Shown: positions 40,056-49,389, counted from the stretch's first letter. The stretch is 64,000 nucleotides of DNA from Pseudoflavonifractor_A sp022772585 (GCF_052065415.1 NZ_JBQHUB010000014.1:1-64000), one strand, 5' to 3'. Notes: generated by a model not told the origin, from the letters alone. Numbers and translations are program-made.

Positions 40056-42488
40056 ATGCATCAATATACAAAAAAAGAGCTTATGGACCTGATCACAGGC
40101 AAGCTGCGCCGGAATTTCGGCCGTGATGTGGATGAGGCCACCACCCAGCACATGTTCAAGGCCTGCGCTCTGGTCCTGCGCGATATCATCTCCGAGCGCC
40201 AGATGAGGACCCAGGACATGGTGGAGAATACCCATGCCCGCCAGGTCCACTATCTGTCGCTGGAATTCCTGATGGGCCGCTCCCTGATGAAAAACGCATA
40301 CAACCTGGGGGTGGTGGAGCCCCTGAGAGAGGCTATCGAGGGTCTGGGCTTCTCCGCCTCCGACCTCTTCGAGGCCGAGCCCGACGCCGGCCTGGGCAAC
40401 GGCGGCCTGGGCCGTCTGGCCGCCTGCTATCTGGACTCCATGACCACTCTGGGCATCCCCGCCACCGGCTATTCCATCTGCTACGAGCTGGGCATCTTCA
40501 AACAGAAGATCGTGGACGGACAGCAGGTGGAGCTGGCCGACAACTGGTTGGGCCTGGGCGACGCCTGGCTCATCCCCAAAATGGATGAGGTGGAGGAGGT
40601 CCGCTTCGGCGGCCGGATCGAGGATGTGTGGGACGGCCACGGCAATCATTCCATCCAGCATACGGGCTACACCTCCGTGCTGGCCGTGCCCAAGGATATG
40701 GAGATCGCCGGCTTCCGCACCGAACACGCCAATACCCTCCGCCTGTGGGACGCCAAGAGCCCCACGCCGGTGGATATGTCCCTCTTCTCCCGGGGCGAGT
40801 ACCTCAAGGCGGTGGAACAGCAGGCCATGGCCGAGACCATCTCCAAGATCCTCTACCCCGAGGACAATCACTACGAGGGCAAGTCCCTGCGCCTCAAGCA
40901 GCAGTATTTCTTCGTGTCCGCCACCGTGCAGTCCATCGTGCGCAAGCACCGGGCCCAGTACGGCACCCTGCGGAATTTCCACCTCAAACACGTCATCCAG
41001 ATCAATGACACCCACCCCACCCTGGTCATCCCTGAGCTCATGCGCATCCTGCTGGACGAGGAGGGCTACAGCTGGGAGGACGCCTGGTATATCGTCACCC
41101 ACACCGTGGCCTATACCAACCACACCGTGCTGGCCGAGGCCCTGGAGCACTGGCCCCAGCAGCTCATCATCGACCTGCTGCCCCGGGTGTGGCAGATCAT
41201 CGTGGAGATCAGCAACCGCTACCAGACCCAGCTCACCGCCTATTTCCACGGCGACATGAGCAAGGTAGAACGGATGGCCATCATCTGGGGCGGCGACGTG
41301 CGCATGGCCAACCTGTGCATCTGCGCCTGCTATGCCGTCAACGGCGTGTCCGCCCTTCACTCCGATATTCTCAAGCGGGAAGTCTTCCACGACGCCTATG
41401 TCCGCACCCCCGACAAGTTCAAGAACGTGACCAACGGCATCGACCACCGCCGCTGGCTCTCCGAGTGCAACCCCAAGCTGGACGCCCTCATCCGGGACTG
41501 CACCGGCGGCGACCGCTATCTGCTCTATCCCGACGCCCTGCGGGACCTGGAAAAGTACAAGGACGATTCCTCGGTGCTGGAGCAGCTGGACGCCATCAAG
41601 CAGGAGAACAAGCGCGCCTTCGCCTCCTATATTGCCCGGGAGAGCGGCATCGTCCTCAACACCGACGCCATGTTCGACGTGCAGGTCAAGCGCCTGCACG
41701 AGTACAAGCGCCAGCTCCTCAACGTGCTGCACATCATCTACGAGTACCAGCACCTGAAGGATGACCCCAACTTCATGATCACCCCCAAGGTCTACCTCTT
41801 CGGCGCCAAGGCCGCTCCCGGCTACGCCGTAGCCAAGCAGATCATCCACCTCATCAACTCCCTGGCCGCCACCGTGAATGCCGACCCCGTCTGCAAGGAT
41901 AAGCTGCAGGTGGTCTTTTTGGAGAATTACCGGGTCTCCCTGGCAGAGAAACTCATGCCCGCCAGCGAGCTCAGTGAGCAGATCTCCACCGCCGGCAAGG
42001 AGGCCAGCGGCACCGGCAATATGAAGTTCATGATGAACGGCGCCGTTACCATCGGCACCCTGGACGGCGCCAACGTGGAGATGCACGAGGTCCTGGGCGA
42101 CGAGAACATCTTCCTCTTCGGCCTGAAGGCCCACGAGGTCTCCGAACTCAAGACCAAGGGCTACAAGTCCTATGAGTACTATATGCACAACGGCGACCTG
42201 CGTGCCGTCATCGACAATCTCTCCCGGGGCTTTGACGACGGCGTAAGCTACGACGACCTGACCAAGCGGCTGCTCTTCGGCAACGGCTGTCCTCCCGACG
42301 AGTATCTGCTGCTGGCTGACTTCGACAGCTACCGCAACGCCCACAAGCGCGCCGCCGAGGCCTATCTGGACCGCCGGCACTGGAACCAGATGTCCCTTAT
42401 CAATGTGGCCCGGTCCGGCATCTTTGCCGCCGACCGCTCCATCCGGGACTACGCCCGCGACATCTGGAACGTGCCCGTGCGCGAGTGA
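40056..42488 (+). CDS. glgP: Glycogen (maltodextrin) phosphorylase
   Basis: This 810-residue GT35 enzyme releases glucose-1-phosphate from glycogen. Characteristic segments are YLSLEFLMGRSLMKN, EPDAGLGNGGLGRLAACYLDS, the substrate-gate TNGIDHRRWL, and the pyridoxal-phosphate site EASGTGNMKFMMNGAVTIG (Lys near residue 656). The length is typical (about 800). ATG 40056 has GGAGG 10 nt upstream. The frame stays open to 39921 but that part overlaps the promoter and is not translated. It follows glgA on its own promoter, completing a synthesis-and-breakdown locus. Confidence 0.95.
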   Translation: MHQYTKKELMDLITGKLRRNFGRDVDEATTQHMFKACALVLRDIISERQMRTQDMVENTHARQVHYLSLEFLMGRSLMKNAYNLGVVEPLREAIEGLGFSASDLFEAEPDAGLGNGGLGRLAACYLDSMTTLGIPATGYSICYELGIFKQKIVDGQQVELADNWLGLGDAWLIPKMDEVEEVRFGGRIEDVWDGHGNHSIQHTGYTSVLAVPKDMEIAGFRTEHANTLRLWDAKSPTPVDMSLFSRGEYLKAVEQQAMAETISKILYPEDNHYEGKSLRLKQQYFFVSATVQSIVRKHRAQYGTLRNFHLKHVIQINDTHPTLVIPELMRILLDEEGYSWEDAWYIVTHTVAYTNHTVLAEALEHWPQQLIIDLLPRVWQIIVEISNRYQTQLTAYFHGDMSKVERMAIIWGGDVRMANLCICACYAVNGVSALHSDILKREVFHDAYVRTPDKFKNVTNGIDHRRWLSECNPKLDALIRDCTGGDRYLLYPDALRDLEKYKDDSSVLEQLDAIKQENKRAFASYIARESGIVLNTDAMFDVQVKRLHEYKRQLLNVLHIIYEYQHLKDDPNFMITPKVYLFGAKAAPGYAVAKQIIHLINSLAATVNADPVCKDKLQVVFLENYRVSLAEKLMPASELSEQISTAGKEASGTGNMKFMMNGAVTIGTLDGANVEMHEVLGDENIFLFGLKAHEVSELKTKGYKSYEYYMHNGDLRAVIDNLSRGFDDGVSYDDLTKRLLFGNGCPPDEYLLLADFDSYRNAHKRAAEAYLDRRHWNQMSLINVARSGIFAADRSIRDYARDIWNVPVRE

Positions 42489-42510
42489 CCCCCCGCACAT
42501 CCCCAATCAA

Positions 42511-42545
42511 AACAGCCCCGCCGGGCTTTGTCCGGCGGGGCTGTT
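42511..42545 (+). terminator. Terminator of glgP
   Basis: A perfect 14-bp stem (42511-42524 with 42532-42545, arm AACAGCCCCGCCGG) follows the glgP stop codon by 22 nt. Confidence 0.8.
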
Positions 42546-42556
42546 CCCATAAACAG

Positions 42557-42588
42557 GCGGCCCGCCGGGCGAAGGTCCGGCGGGCCGC
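42557..42588 (-). terminator. Terminator of the rubredoxin-FprA unit
   Basis: A perfect 12-bp GC stem (42557-42568 with 42577-42588) lies 11 nt past the rubredoxin stop codon, back to back with the glgP terminator. On the minus strand it is followed by CTGTTTATGG. Confidence 0.7.
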
Positions 42589-42599
42589 TCATGTGCGCA

Positions 42600-42758
42600 T
42601 TATTCCTTGCTGAAAATATCCTTGCCCAGGCCGCACAGGGGGCAGACCCAGTCCTCGGGGAGCTCCTCAAAAGGAGTGCCCGGCGCGATACCGTGGTCAG
42701 GATCGCCCACAGCGGGGTCATACACATAACCACAGGCGTCACAGACATACTTATCCAT
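42600..42758 (-). CDS. Rubredoxin
   Basis: This 52-residue protein is a complete rubredoxin with one iron held by four Cys in two C-x2-C pairs: YVCDACGYVYDPAVGDPDHG and DWVCPLCGLGKDIF. The aromatic core residues (Tyr4, Tyr11, Tyr13, Trp37) are present. ATG 42758 is preceded by GAGGTG. It lies 20 nt after the flavodiiron protein gene on the same strand, and rubredoxin is the usual electron donor of that protein. It ends in an acidic/basic tail. Confidence 0.97.
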   Translation of the reverse strand: MDKYVCDACGYVYDPAVGDPDHGIAPGTPFEELPEDWVCPLCGLGKDIFSKE

Positions 42759-42778
42759 ATTACAGCACCTCAATTCGT

Positions 42779-43963
42779 TTATTTCACCAGTCCGGCCACG
42801 CTCCGGGCGTAGCCGGCCATAGCGTTCAGATCCTCCTCCGTGGGAGTGAAAAGTACCCGGAAGGCCTCGCCGGGCTGGGCGAACTTGAGCTGGCCCAGGC
42901 GGGTATGGAGCATACCGGGGGCCTCGCCGCTCCAGCCGTAGGCGCCGAAGGCTCCGGCGGCCCGGCCCTTGGTGTTGACCGCGTCGATGGAGGAGAGCAC
43001 ATCCCACACGGCCTTGGGAGCGTCCCGGTTGATGGTGGGCGCGCCCACCAGGAGTACGTCAGCCTCATTGGCGGCGGCGGCGCAGGACGCCAGACCCTCA
43101 CGGGTTACATCCAGACAGACGGACTTGAACCCAGCCTCCTCCAGCGCGGCGGCAGCGGCGGCGGCCAGCTTCCCGGTGCAGCCATAGGCCGAAGCGTAGA
43201 TAATGGCGGCCGTCCGTCCCTCCTTCGGCGCGGGGGTACTCCACTGGCGGTAGAGGGTCTTGGCCTTCTCCAGCCCGGTGGTGAGCACAGGTCCGTGGCT
43301 GGGGCAGACCATATCCGCTTCGGCGGGCAGCTTGTCCAGTCCGGCCAGCACAAAGGGCTTGAAGGGCCCGAAAATGCCCTCGTAATAATAGGCGAACTCA
43401 CCCTCGTAGGCGGCATAGTCGTGGATATTCCGGTCCAGCATGGTGGGCTCGCAGAAGTGGCAGCCCAGGAAGTCGCAGGTGAAGGCCGTCCGGCTCTCCT
43501 CGTCCCAGGTGAACATGGAGTCCGCCCAGTGGAGCATGGGAGCGGGAATGAAGGCCAGCTTCTTATTGCCCATATCCAGCGTGTCGCCGGCCTTGACCAC
43601 CTGTACGGGGAAGGTCCGGTTGGTAATGTCCTCCAGATGCTTCTTGCCCGCGGCGGTGCAGAACACCTTCAGCCCGGGACATACCTCCAGCAGCCTGGCC
43701 ACGCTGCCCGAATGGTCGGGCTCGTTGTGGTTCATAATGAGATAGTCCACCTGCTCCACCGGGATCACCTGGCGTATGTTATCCAGATATTCCTCAAAAT
43801 AGTCGGCGTGGACGGTCTCGATCAGCACGTTTTTCTCGCCGGTCAGCAGATAGGCGTTATAGGAGGTACCGTATTTGGCCTCCATGACGATATCGAATAC
43901 CCGCAGAGAGGGATTCAGGACGCCTACCGACCAGATCCCCTCTTTCAGTTGAATGGCACTCAT
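42779..43963 (-). CDS. A-type flavoprotein (flavodiiron protein, FprA)
   Basis: This 394-residue protein reduces oxygen to water or nitric oxide to N2O in anaerobes. The N-terminal metallo-beta-lactamase-like domain carries the diiron ligands in NHNEPDHSG (His79, Glu81, Asp83, with His84) and further ligands in MLHWADSMFTWDEESR and CPSHGPVL. The C-terminal flavodoxin domain starts near residue 253 with AAIIYASAYGCTGKLA, the FMN-binding loop. Electrons come from the rubredoxin encoded just downstream. A strong promoter precedes it. Confidence 0.95.
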   Translation of the reverse strand: MSAIQLKEGIWSVGVLNPSLRVFDIVMEAKYGTSYNAYLLTGEKNVLIETVHADYFEEYLDNIRQVIPVEQVDYLIMNHNEPDHSGSVARLLEVCPGLKVFCTAAGKKHLEDITNRTFPVQVVKAGDTLDMGNKKLAFIPAPMLHWADSMFTWDEESRTAFTCDFLGCHFCEPTMLDRNIHDYAAYEGEFAYYYEGIFGPFKPFVLAGLDKLPAEADMVCPSHGPVLTTGLEKAKTLYRQWSTPAPKEGRTAAIIYASAYGCTGKLAAAAAAALEEAGFKSVCLDVTREGLASCAAAANEADVLLVGAPTINRDAPKAVWDVLSSIDAVNTKGRAAGAFGAYGWSGEAPGMLHTRLGQLKFAQPGEAFRVLFTPTEEDLNAMAGYARSVAGLVK

Positions 43964-43989
43964 GGATCACACCTTCTTTCTTATGATAC

Positions 43990-44019
43990 AGTATAGTAAC
44001 ACACATGGTAGACTGTCAA
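43990..44019 (-). promoter_or_regulatory. Promoter of the FprA-rubredoxin unit
   Basis: On the minus strand TTGACA (44014-44019) and TATACT (43990-43995) are spaced 18 bp. The -35 box is perfect and the -10 box matches at five of six bases. Transcription reads into the FprA gene at 43963. Confidence 0.8.
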
Positions 44020-44051
44020 GTCCGACTATTGGCGGCCTTTTGCGTCCTTTC

Positions 44052-44080
44052 TTGACTTTCCTCTGTTCCGGCGATACAAT
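44052..44080 (+). promoter_or_regulatory. Promoter of the cysteine desulfurase-MATE unit
   Basis: TTGACT (44052-44057) and TACAAT (44075-44080) are spaced 17 bp. The two divergent promoters (this one and that at 43990-44019) have -35 boxes 32 bp apart. Confidence 0.82.
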
Positions 44081-44119
44081 GTTTTGATACTGTATGAAAA
44101 TGAGGGGGATCACCTCTGT

Positions 44120-45253
44120 ATGTTTGCATATCTTGATAACGCCGCCACCACCCCCGTCTGCCTGGAAGCCGCCCAGTCCGCCACCTTTGAAATGGTGGCC
44201 GGTTACGGAAATCCCTCCGCCCGCTACGCCTTCGGCCAGAACGCCGCCAAACGTCTCCAGGAAAACCGGACCACTGTGGCCCGGGCCCTGGGCTGCCTGC
44301 CGGAGGAGCTCTATTTCACCTCCTGCGGCACCGAGGGGGACAACTGGGCCATCCAGGGCGCCGTGGAGTACGGCCGCCGCCGGGGCAGGCACATCATCAC
44401 CACCGCCATCGAGCACTCCGCCGTGCTGGAGCCTCTGAAGGCCCTGGAGGCCAAGGGGTACACCGTCACCCGGCTCAAGCCTGACCGCAGCGGCCACGTC
44501 TCCCCCGAGGACCTGCGCGCCGCTCTGCGGGAGGACACGGTGCTGGTGTCCATGATGCTGGTCAACAACGAGCTGGGCACCCTCCAGCCGGTGGCCGAGT
44601 GCGCCCGCATCACCAAGGCTTACTGCCCCGACATTCTTTTCCACACCGATGCGGTGCAGGCCTTCCTCAAGGTCCCCTTCACCCCGAAAGAGCTGGGAGT
44701 GGACCTGCTCACCATCAGCGGGCACAAGGTGCGTGCCCCCAAGGGCATCGGAGCCCAGTATATCCGCAAGGGGCTGAAACTCCCGCCCCTGCTGCGGGGC
44801 GGCGGGCAGGAGGGGGCCATGCGTCCCGGCACCGAGCCCACCGCCCAGATCGCGGCCCTGGCCTCGGCCTGCTCGTCCTGGTATGACCAGTCCGAAGAGT
44901 ACAACGCCCGCCTGTCTGACCTGAAGAACTACGCGCTGGAACAGCTCCAGGCCAATGTGCCGGGGCTGGAGGTGGTCAGCCGGGGGGACGCGCCCCACAT
45001 CTGCGCCGTCTCCCTGCCCGGCTATCCCAGTGAAATGCTGGTGCGGGAGCTCAGCGACCGGGGGGTCTGTGTCTCCTCTGGTTCGGCCTGCCACAAGGGC
45101 AAGCCTAGCCATGTGTTTGCCGCCCTGGGCCTCCCAAAGCGTACCCTGATGGGGGTGCTCCGGATCTCCTTCTCTCCCGCCACCGTCCAGGAAGAAGTAG
45201 ACGCCCTGGTGGACGGCCTGCAGGAGATCCAGTCCAGCCGGGTAGGCGCGTAA
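44120..45253 (+). CDS. Cysteine desulfurase family protein (NifS/IscS-like)
   Basis: This 377-residue PLP enzyme opens with MFAYLDNAATTPVCLEAAQS, the family signature. The PLP-lysine motif TISGHKVRAPKGIGAQYIRK (Lys near residue 201) and the active-site loop with Cys (SSGSACHKGKPSHVFAALGL, Cys near 322) follow. It removes sulfur from cysteine for Fe-S cluster or thio-cofactor assembly. No scaffold gene (iscU/nifU) adjoins. ATG 44120 is chosen since the homology begins there, though the ribosome binding site (GAGGGGG) is rather distant. The flavin and Fe-S redox neighbours fit an anaerobe's cluster-repair needs. Confidence 0.92.
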   Translation: MFAYLDNAATTPVCLEAAQSATFEMVAGYGNPSARYAFGQNAAKRLQENRTTVARALGCLPEELYFTSCGTEGDNWAIQGAVEYGRRRGRHIITTAIEHSAVLEPLKALEAKGYTVTRLKPDRSGHVSPEDLRAALREDTVLVSMMLVNNELGTLQPVAECARITKAYCPDILFHTDAVQAFLKVPFTPKELGVDLLTISGHKVRAPKGIGAQYIRKGLKLPPLLRGGGQEGAMRPGTEPTAQIAALASACSSWYDQSEEYNARLSDLKNYALEQLQANVPGLEVVSRGDAPHICAVSLPGYPSEMLVRELSDRGVCVSSGSACHKGKPSHVFAALGLPKRTLMGVLRISFSPATVQEEVDALVDGLQEIQSSRVGA

Positions 45254-45307
45254 ACACCGCCCGGACCATTACCATGAAAAGAAAGGCGCCGGCGGGCATC
45301 GCCGCGT

Positions 45308-46705
45308 ATGGGTCCATCCGATATGTTCTCCTGTCTCAACCGGGGCAGGGCCTTTTACCGGGACGTGATCTCCCTGGCCCTGCCCATCCTGCTCCAGAAC
45401 CTGATCACCACCTCTCTGGGGCTCATCGACACCTTTATGGTAGGCAGCCTGGGAGAAGCGCCTCTGGCCGCTGTGTCCCAGGCCAATATTCCGGTATTCA
45501 TCATCCAGCTGGTGTTCTTCGGCATGCAGAGCGGCTCCTCCGTCCTCATCAGCCAGTACTGGGGCAGGGAGGATACCGACAGCATCAACCGGGTCATGGG
45601 CATCGGCTTCTATCTGGCCGGCGGGCTCTCCGTTCTCTTCGCCCTGGTCATGTTCTTCCTGCCCGTCCCCCTGATGGGTCTGCTCACCGACAACGCCGAG
45701 CTCATCCCCCTGGCCGCCCGCTATGCCCGCATCGTGGGCTTTTCCTACCTTTTTAACAGTGTTACCAGCATTTACGTGGGGGCCCACCGCAGCATGGAGA
45801 ACCCCAAGCTGGGCCTCTTCGTCTTTACCGCCTCCATGCTCACCAACACCTTTCTCAACTGGGTCCTCATCTTCGGCAACCTGGGCGCGCCCCGGCTGGA
45901 GGTGGAGGGCGCCGCCATCGCCACCCTTACCTCCCGTGTGGTCGAATTCGTCATCGTGGTGGTGTACGCGGCGGTGAACCGGCGCTTCCGGCTCAAGCCC
46001 GCCCTGATGCTCCGCCCCGACCCCGCCCTGGTGCGGAAATTCTTCCGCTTCGCCACTCCCGTCATCCTCAACGAAACGCTGTGGAGCACCGGTACCTCCA
46101 TGTATAAGGTCATCATGGGCCATATGGAGGGCAGCAAGCACATCCTGGCGGCCCGGGCCCTGGCAGGCAATATCGACGATCTCTGCGCCGTGTCCATCTT
46201 CGCCATCGCCGGTACCGCTGCCATCATCGTGGGACGGGAGATCGGCGCCGGCCGCCGCTCCACCGTGTACGACGTGGCCGCCGCGCTGGATGTGCTCTCC
46301 TGCCTGTGCGGCGCCGTGGTGGGAGCAGGACTGCTACTGTGCACCTACTTCTGGTTCCCCCAGGCCATCTATCCCCTCTTCCACCTGACACCCGAGGCCA
46401 GCAGCACCGCCACGCTGATCCTCACCTTCATCGCCGTTCCCATGCCCCTGCGGGCCTTTGACACCACCAACACCGTGGGCGTGCTCCGGGGCGGCGGCGA
46501 CAGCCGCATGGCCGCCATCATCGACGTGTCCGCCATGTGGCTGGTGGCCATCCCCCTGGCCGCCTTTTTCGCCCTGGTCCTCCGGTGGGGCATCTTCTGG
46601 GTGTATATTGCCATCTCCACCGAGCAGCTGGTCAAGACCGCCCTGGGCGTCCACCGCTTCCGCTCCCGGGCCTGGATCAACGACATCACCCGGGCCGGCT
46701 CCTGA
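45308..46705 (+). CDS. MATE-family efflux transporter
   Basis: This 465-residue membrane protein has the 12-helix MATE pattern: an early ISLALPILLQNLITTSLGLI, then TFMVGSLGEAPLAAVSQANI and QSGSSVLISQYWGRE, with the second half repeating the motif (FATPVILNETLWSTGTSMYK and IAGTAAIIVGREIGAG). It exports cationic drugs or metabolites using a Na+ or H+ gradient. The start is uncertain: ATG 45308 is the longest, ATG 45323 the next; neither has a strong ribosome binding site. It follows the desulfurase gene by 54 nt and precedes an MBL-fold gene by 30 nt. Confidence 0.92.
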   Translation: MGPSDMFSCLNRGRAFYRDVISLALPILLQNLITTSLGLIDTFMVGSLGEAPLAAVSQANIPVFIIQLVFFGMQSGSSVLISQYWGREDTDSINRVMGIGFYLAGGLSVLFALVMFFLPVPLMGLLTDNAELIPLAARYARIVGFSYLFNSVTSIYVGAHRSMENPKLGLFVFTASMLTNTFLNWVLIFGNLGAPRLEVEGAAIATLTSRVVEFVIVVVYAAVNRRFRLKPALMLRPDPALVRKFFRFATPVILNETLWSTGTSMYKVIMGHMEGSKHILAARALAGNIDDLCAVSIFAIAGTAAIIVGREIGAGRRSTVYDVAAALDVLSCLCGAVVGAGLLLCTYFWFPQAIYPLFHLTPEASSTATLILTFIAVPMPLRAFDTTNTVGVLRGGGDSRMAAIIDVSAMWLVAIPLAAFFALVLRWGIFWVYIAISTEQLVKTALGVHRFRSRAWINDITRAGS

Positions 46706-46735
46706 ACCTCCCGCTTCGCAGAAAGGAATGACAGT

Positions 46736-47506
46736 ATGCTGAAGATCACCGTACTCATCGAGAACTTCGCCCCCGACCACCTGATCTGCGAGCACGGCCT
46801 CTCCCTCCATCTGGAGTACAACGGCCATTTCTACCTGCTGGACGGGGGCACCACCGGCATCTTTACCGAGAACGCCCGCCGCCTGGGCATCGACCTGACC
46901 CGGGTGGAGGGAGCCGCCCTCTCCCACGGCCACGACGACCACGGCGACGGCCTGGGGGCCTTTTTCCGGTGCAATCCCGGCGTGCGGGTATGCGCCCGCC
47001 CGGCGGCTGTGGAGCCAAGGTACATGGAGGATGACCAGGGCAACCCCTTTTATGTGGGCGTCAGCCAGGAGCTGCTGCACGCCTGCATGGACCGCTTCGA
47101 CCTGGATGACGGTCCCCGGCTGCTGGCCCCCGGCCTCCACCTCATTCCCGACAGCGTGGATCACGAGCAGTCTCTGGTGGCCGAGACGGATCACGGCCTG
47201 GTGGTGATGAACTCCTGCTGCCACGCCGGGGTGGACCATATCGTCCGGGACATTCTGGACCGCTTCCCCGGCCAGCGGGTGTACGCGGTGGTGGGCGGCT
47301 TCCACCTGGTGGGCAAGCACGGCATGGGTTCTCTTGGCGTAGAACCCGGGACGGTGACCGCCCTCTCCCGCCGCCTGGTGGAGGAGCTGGGCGTGGAGCG
47401 CATCTACACCGGCCACTGCACCGGTCTGCCCGCCCGGCGGCTCCTCTCCGACGCGGAGCCCGGCCACGTGTTCCCCCTCCGCACCGGCGATGTGCTGGTC
47501 TTTTAA
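46736..47506 (+). CDS. MBL-fold metallo-hydrolase
   Basis: This 256-residue protein has the metallo-beta-lactamase fold with the metal motif ALSHGHDDHGDGLG (H-x-H-x-D-H). Further ligands appear in MNSCCHAGVDHIV and YTGHCTGL. The closest pattern is the archaeal/bacterial dihydropteroate-like group related to the ribofuranosylaminobenzene 5'-phosphate synthase class (DUF-like hydrolases with VVGGFHLVGK). The true substrate is unknown. GAAAGGAATG precedes ATG. It is the last gene of the unit that begins with the desulfurase, followed by a clear terminator. Confidence 0.88.
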   Translation: MLKITVLIENFAPDHLICEHGLSLHLEYNGHFYLLDGGTTGIFTENARRLGIDLTRVEGAALSHGHDDHGDGLGAFFRCNPGVRVCARPAAVEPRYMEDDQGNPFYVGVSQELLHACMDRFDLDDGPRLLAPGLHLIPDSVDHEQSLVAETDHGLVVMNSCCHAGVDHIVRDILDRFPGQRVYAVVGGFHLVGKHGMGSLGVEPGTVTALSRRLVEELGVERIYTGHCTGLPARRLLSDAEPGHVFPLRTGDVLVF

Positions 47507-47529
47507 AAACCGCTGTTTTAGCACATTCT

Positions 47530-47555
47530 CCCGTCCTCTGAAAACAGAGGGCGGG
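47530..47555 (+). terminator. Terminator after the MBL-fold gene
   Basis: An 11-bp stem with one T-G pair (47530-47540 with 47545-47555) and an AAAA loop is followed by ACTTTTTTCTTTCC. Confidence 0.88.
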
Positions 47556-47599
47556 ACTTTTTTCTTTCCCCTGTTCACATTTAATTTACAACCCCCCTA

Positions 47600-47628
47600 T
47601 TGACATTTATTTGGGGTGGTGGTACATT
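47600..47628 (+). promoter_or_regulatory. Promoter of the heat-shock operon
   Basis: A perfect TTGACA (47600-47605) and TACATT (47623-47628) are spaced 17 bp, immediately before the CIRCE element. Transcription would start around 47635, inside the operator. Confidence 0.88.
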
Positions 47629-47632
47629 ATCT

Positions 47633-47659
47633 TTAGCACTCAGGGTATATGAGTGCTAA
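47633..47659 (+). promoter_or_regulatory. CIRCE element (HrcA operator)
   Basis: TTAGCACTC (47633-47641), a 9-bp spacer, and GAGTGCTAA (47651-47659) match the CIRCE consensus at every arm base. HrcA binds it and represses the operon; heat or misfolded protein load relieves repression. It overlaps the predicted transcription start. Confidence 0.97.
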
Positions 47660-47680
47660 ACCAAAAGGAAGGTGAGAGGC

Positions 47681-48736
47681 ATGGATTTGACGGAACGCAA
47701 AAAAAAGATCCTCCGTGCCATCATCGAGAGCTACATTGCCACCGCCGAGCCTGTGGGCTCCAAGGCCATTGCCGAGCACCTGGGCCGGTCCATCTCATCG
47801 GCCACCATCCGCAACGACATGGCCGATCTGGAGGCCATGGGCCTGCTGGAAAAACCCCACACCTCCGCCGGGCGCATCCCCTCGCCCCAGGGCTACCGGC
47901 TCTACGTCAACGAGCTGATGGAGGAGCACAAGCTGTCGGTCCAGGAGACCGAGCGCATCAACAGCGCCCTGCGCCTCAAGATGCAGGAGCTGGATCGGGT
48001 CATCCTGGAGGCAGGCCGGGTGGTCTCCCGTCTGACCAATTATCCCGCCTTCGCCCTGTCTGCCGGCATGGAGCGGGTGACCATCCAGCGCTTCGACCTG
48101 CTGATGGTCCAGCGCAACGCCTTCATCATCGTGGTCATGACCGACACCAACCTGGTGCGCAACAAGCTGGTCCAGCTCCCCAGCGACCTGACCCAGGCTC
48201 AATTGCAGATGCTCAACACCCTGCTCAACACCACCTTCACCGGCCTGACCCTGGACGAGATCACGCCCGAGCTGATGCGGGTGGCCCAGCATGCCGCCGG
48301 AGAGGCCTATGGACTCATCAGCCTGGTGGTCTCCTTCGCCATGGAGGTGCTGGAGAGCCTGGAGCACCGGCGGGTGCACACCGCCGGCCTGGCCCACCTG
48401 CTGGAGCTGCCTGAGTATCAGAACCTGGAACGGGCCCAGCCTCTGATGAGCTACCTGTCCGAGGATCAGGACGCCGCCCGCTTCCCCGTCCCCGAAAACG
48501 GCCCCATGCGTATCCTCATCGGCCCGGAAAATGTGGCCGATGCGCTGAAGGATACCAGCGTGGTCATGGCCAGCTATGACATCGGCGACGGCATGAGGGG
48601 CGTCATCGGCGTGGTAGGCCCCACACGGATGGATTACGCGAAGATCACCGCCCGCCTGTCCTACTTTGCCGAAGGACTCACCCGGCTGTTCGGCCAGGGC
48701 GAGCTCCCCGACGGCAGGAACGGCGGCGAGGAATAA
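47681..48736 (+). CDS. hrcA: Heat-inducible transcription repressor HrcA
   Basis: This 351-residue repressor has the winged-helix N-terminus (MDLTERKKKILRAIIESYIA, then VGSKAIAEHLGRSISSATIR and HTSAGRIPSPQGYR), a GAF-like central domain, and the C-terminal MRGVIGVVGPTRMDYAKI segment. It binds the CIRCE element 22 nt upstream and is helped to fold by the chaperone machinery it controls. ATG 47681 is taken since GGAAGGTGAG precedes it; GTG 47672 overlaps that site. The grpE gene follows after 15 nt. Confidence 0.96.
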   Translation: MDLTERKKKILRAIIESYIATAEPVGSKAIAEHLGRSISSATIRNDMADLEAMGLLEKPHTSAGRIPSPQGYRLYVNELMEEHKLSVQETERINSALRLKMQELDRVILEAGRVVSRLTNYPAFALSAGMERVTIQRFDLLMVQRNAFIIVVMTDTNLVRNKLVQLPSDLTQAQLQMLNTLLNTTFTGLTLDEITPELMRVAQHAAGEAYGLISLVVSFAMEVLESLEHRRVHTAGLAHLLELPEYQNLERAQPLMSYLSEDQDAARFPVPENGPMRILIGPENVADALKDTSVVMASYDIGDGMRGVIGVVGPTRMDYAKITARLSYFAEGLTRLFGQGELPDGRNGGEE

Positions 48737-48751
48737 TGAGGAGGTAACCTC

Positions 48752-49312
48752 TTGAACACGAACGAAAAAGAAACGACCGCCCGGCAGGAAGAGGACGCAG
48801 TCCAGACGCCCGCGGCGGAGGATACCGTGCCCCAGGCCGATACCCCCGGCAGCGAGGCCCCCGATCCCCTTCTGACCGAGCTGGAGAATCTGAAAGACAC
48901 CCTGGCCAAGAAGGAGGATCAGTACCTCCGTCTGGCCGCCGAGTACGACAATTACCGCAAGCGCAGCCAGAAGGAAAAGACCGACGCGTACCAGAACGCC
49001 AAGTCCGATGCGGTGCTGGCTTTCCTCCCGGTGTATGACAATCTGGAGCGTGCCCTGAAGCAGTCCACCGCCGATGAAGCCTACAAAAAAGGCGTGGAGA
49101 TGACCATGGCCGGACTGAAAGAGGTCCTGGCCAAACAGGGCGTGGAGGAAATTCCCGCGCTGGGCCAGCCTTTCGATCCCAATGTCCACAACGCCGTGAT
49201 GCACGTGGAGGACGAGAGCGCCGGCGAGAACACGGTGGTGGAGGTCTTCCAGACCGGCTTCCGGTCGGGCGAGAAGATCATCCGCTTCGCCATGGTCAAG
49301 GTTGCCAATTAA
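48752..49312 (+). CDS. grpE: Nucleotide exchange factor GrpE
   Basis: This 186-residue protein starts at TTG 48752, with GAGGAGG about 8 nt upstream. An acidic disordered N-terminus (about residues 1-45) leads into the long coiled coil (LENLKDTLAKKEDQYLRLAA and EYDNYRKRSQKEKTDAYQNA). The C-terminal beta-wing region FDPNVHNAVMHVEDESAGEN is diagnostic. It releases ADP from DnaK and acts as a homodimer. The TTG start is unusual in the operon and may lower its yield relative to DnaK. Confidence 0.95.
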   Translation: MNTNEKETTARQEEDAVQTPAAEDTVPQADTPGSEAPDPLLTELENLKDTLAKKEDQYLRLAAEYDNYRKRSQKEKTDAYQNAKSDAVLAFLPVYDNLERALKQSTADEAYKKGVEMTMAGLKEVLAKQGVEEIPALGQPFDPNVHNAVMHVEDESAGENTVVEVFQTGFRSGEKIIRFAMVKVAN

Positions 49313-49389
49313 GGCCTCAGGAGAATAAAAACAGCATATTCCAAATTTCTTTGTTAAAAATAATCTTTTTTATATTGGAGGAATCATTT

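Noticed and set aside
47672..47680. GTG start for hrcA nine bases upstream
   Set aside because: It falls within the ribosome binding sequence; ATG 47681 has proper spacing.
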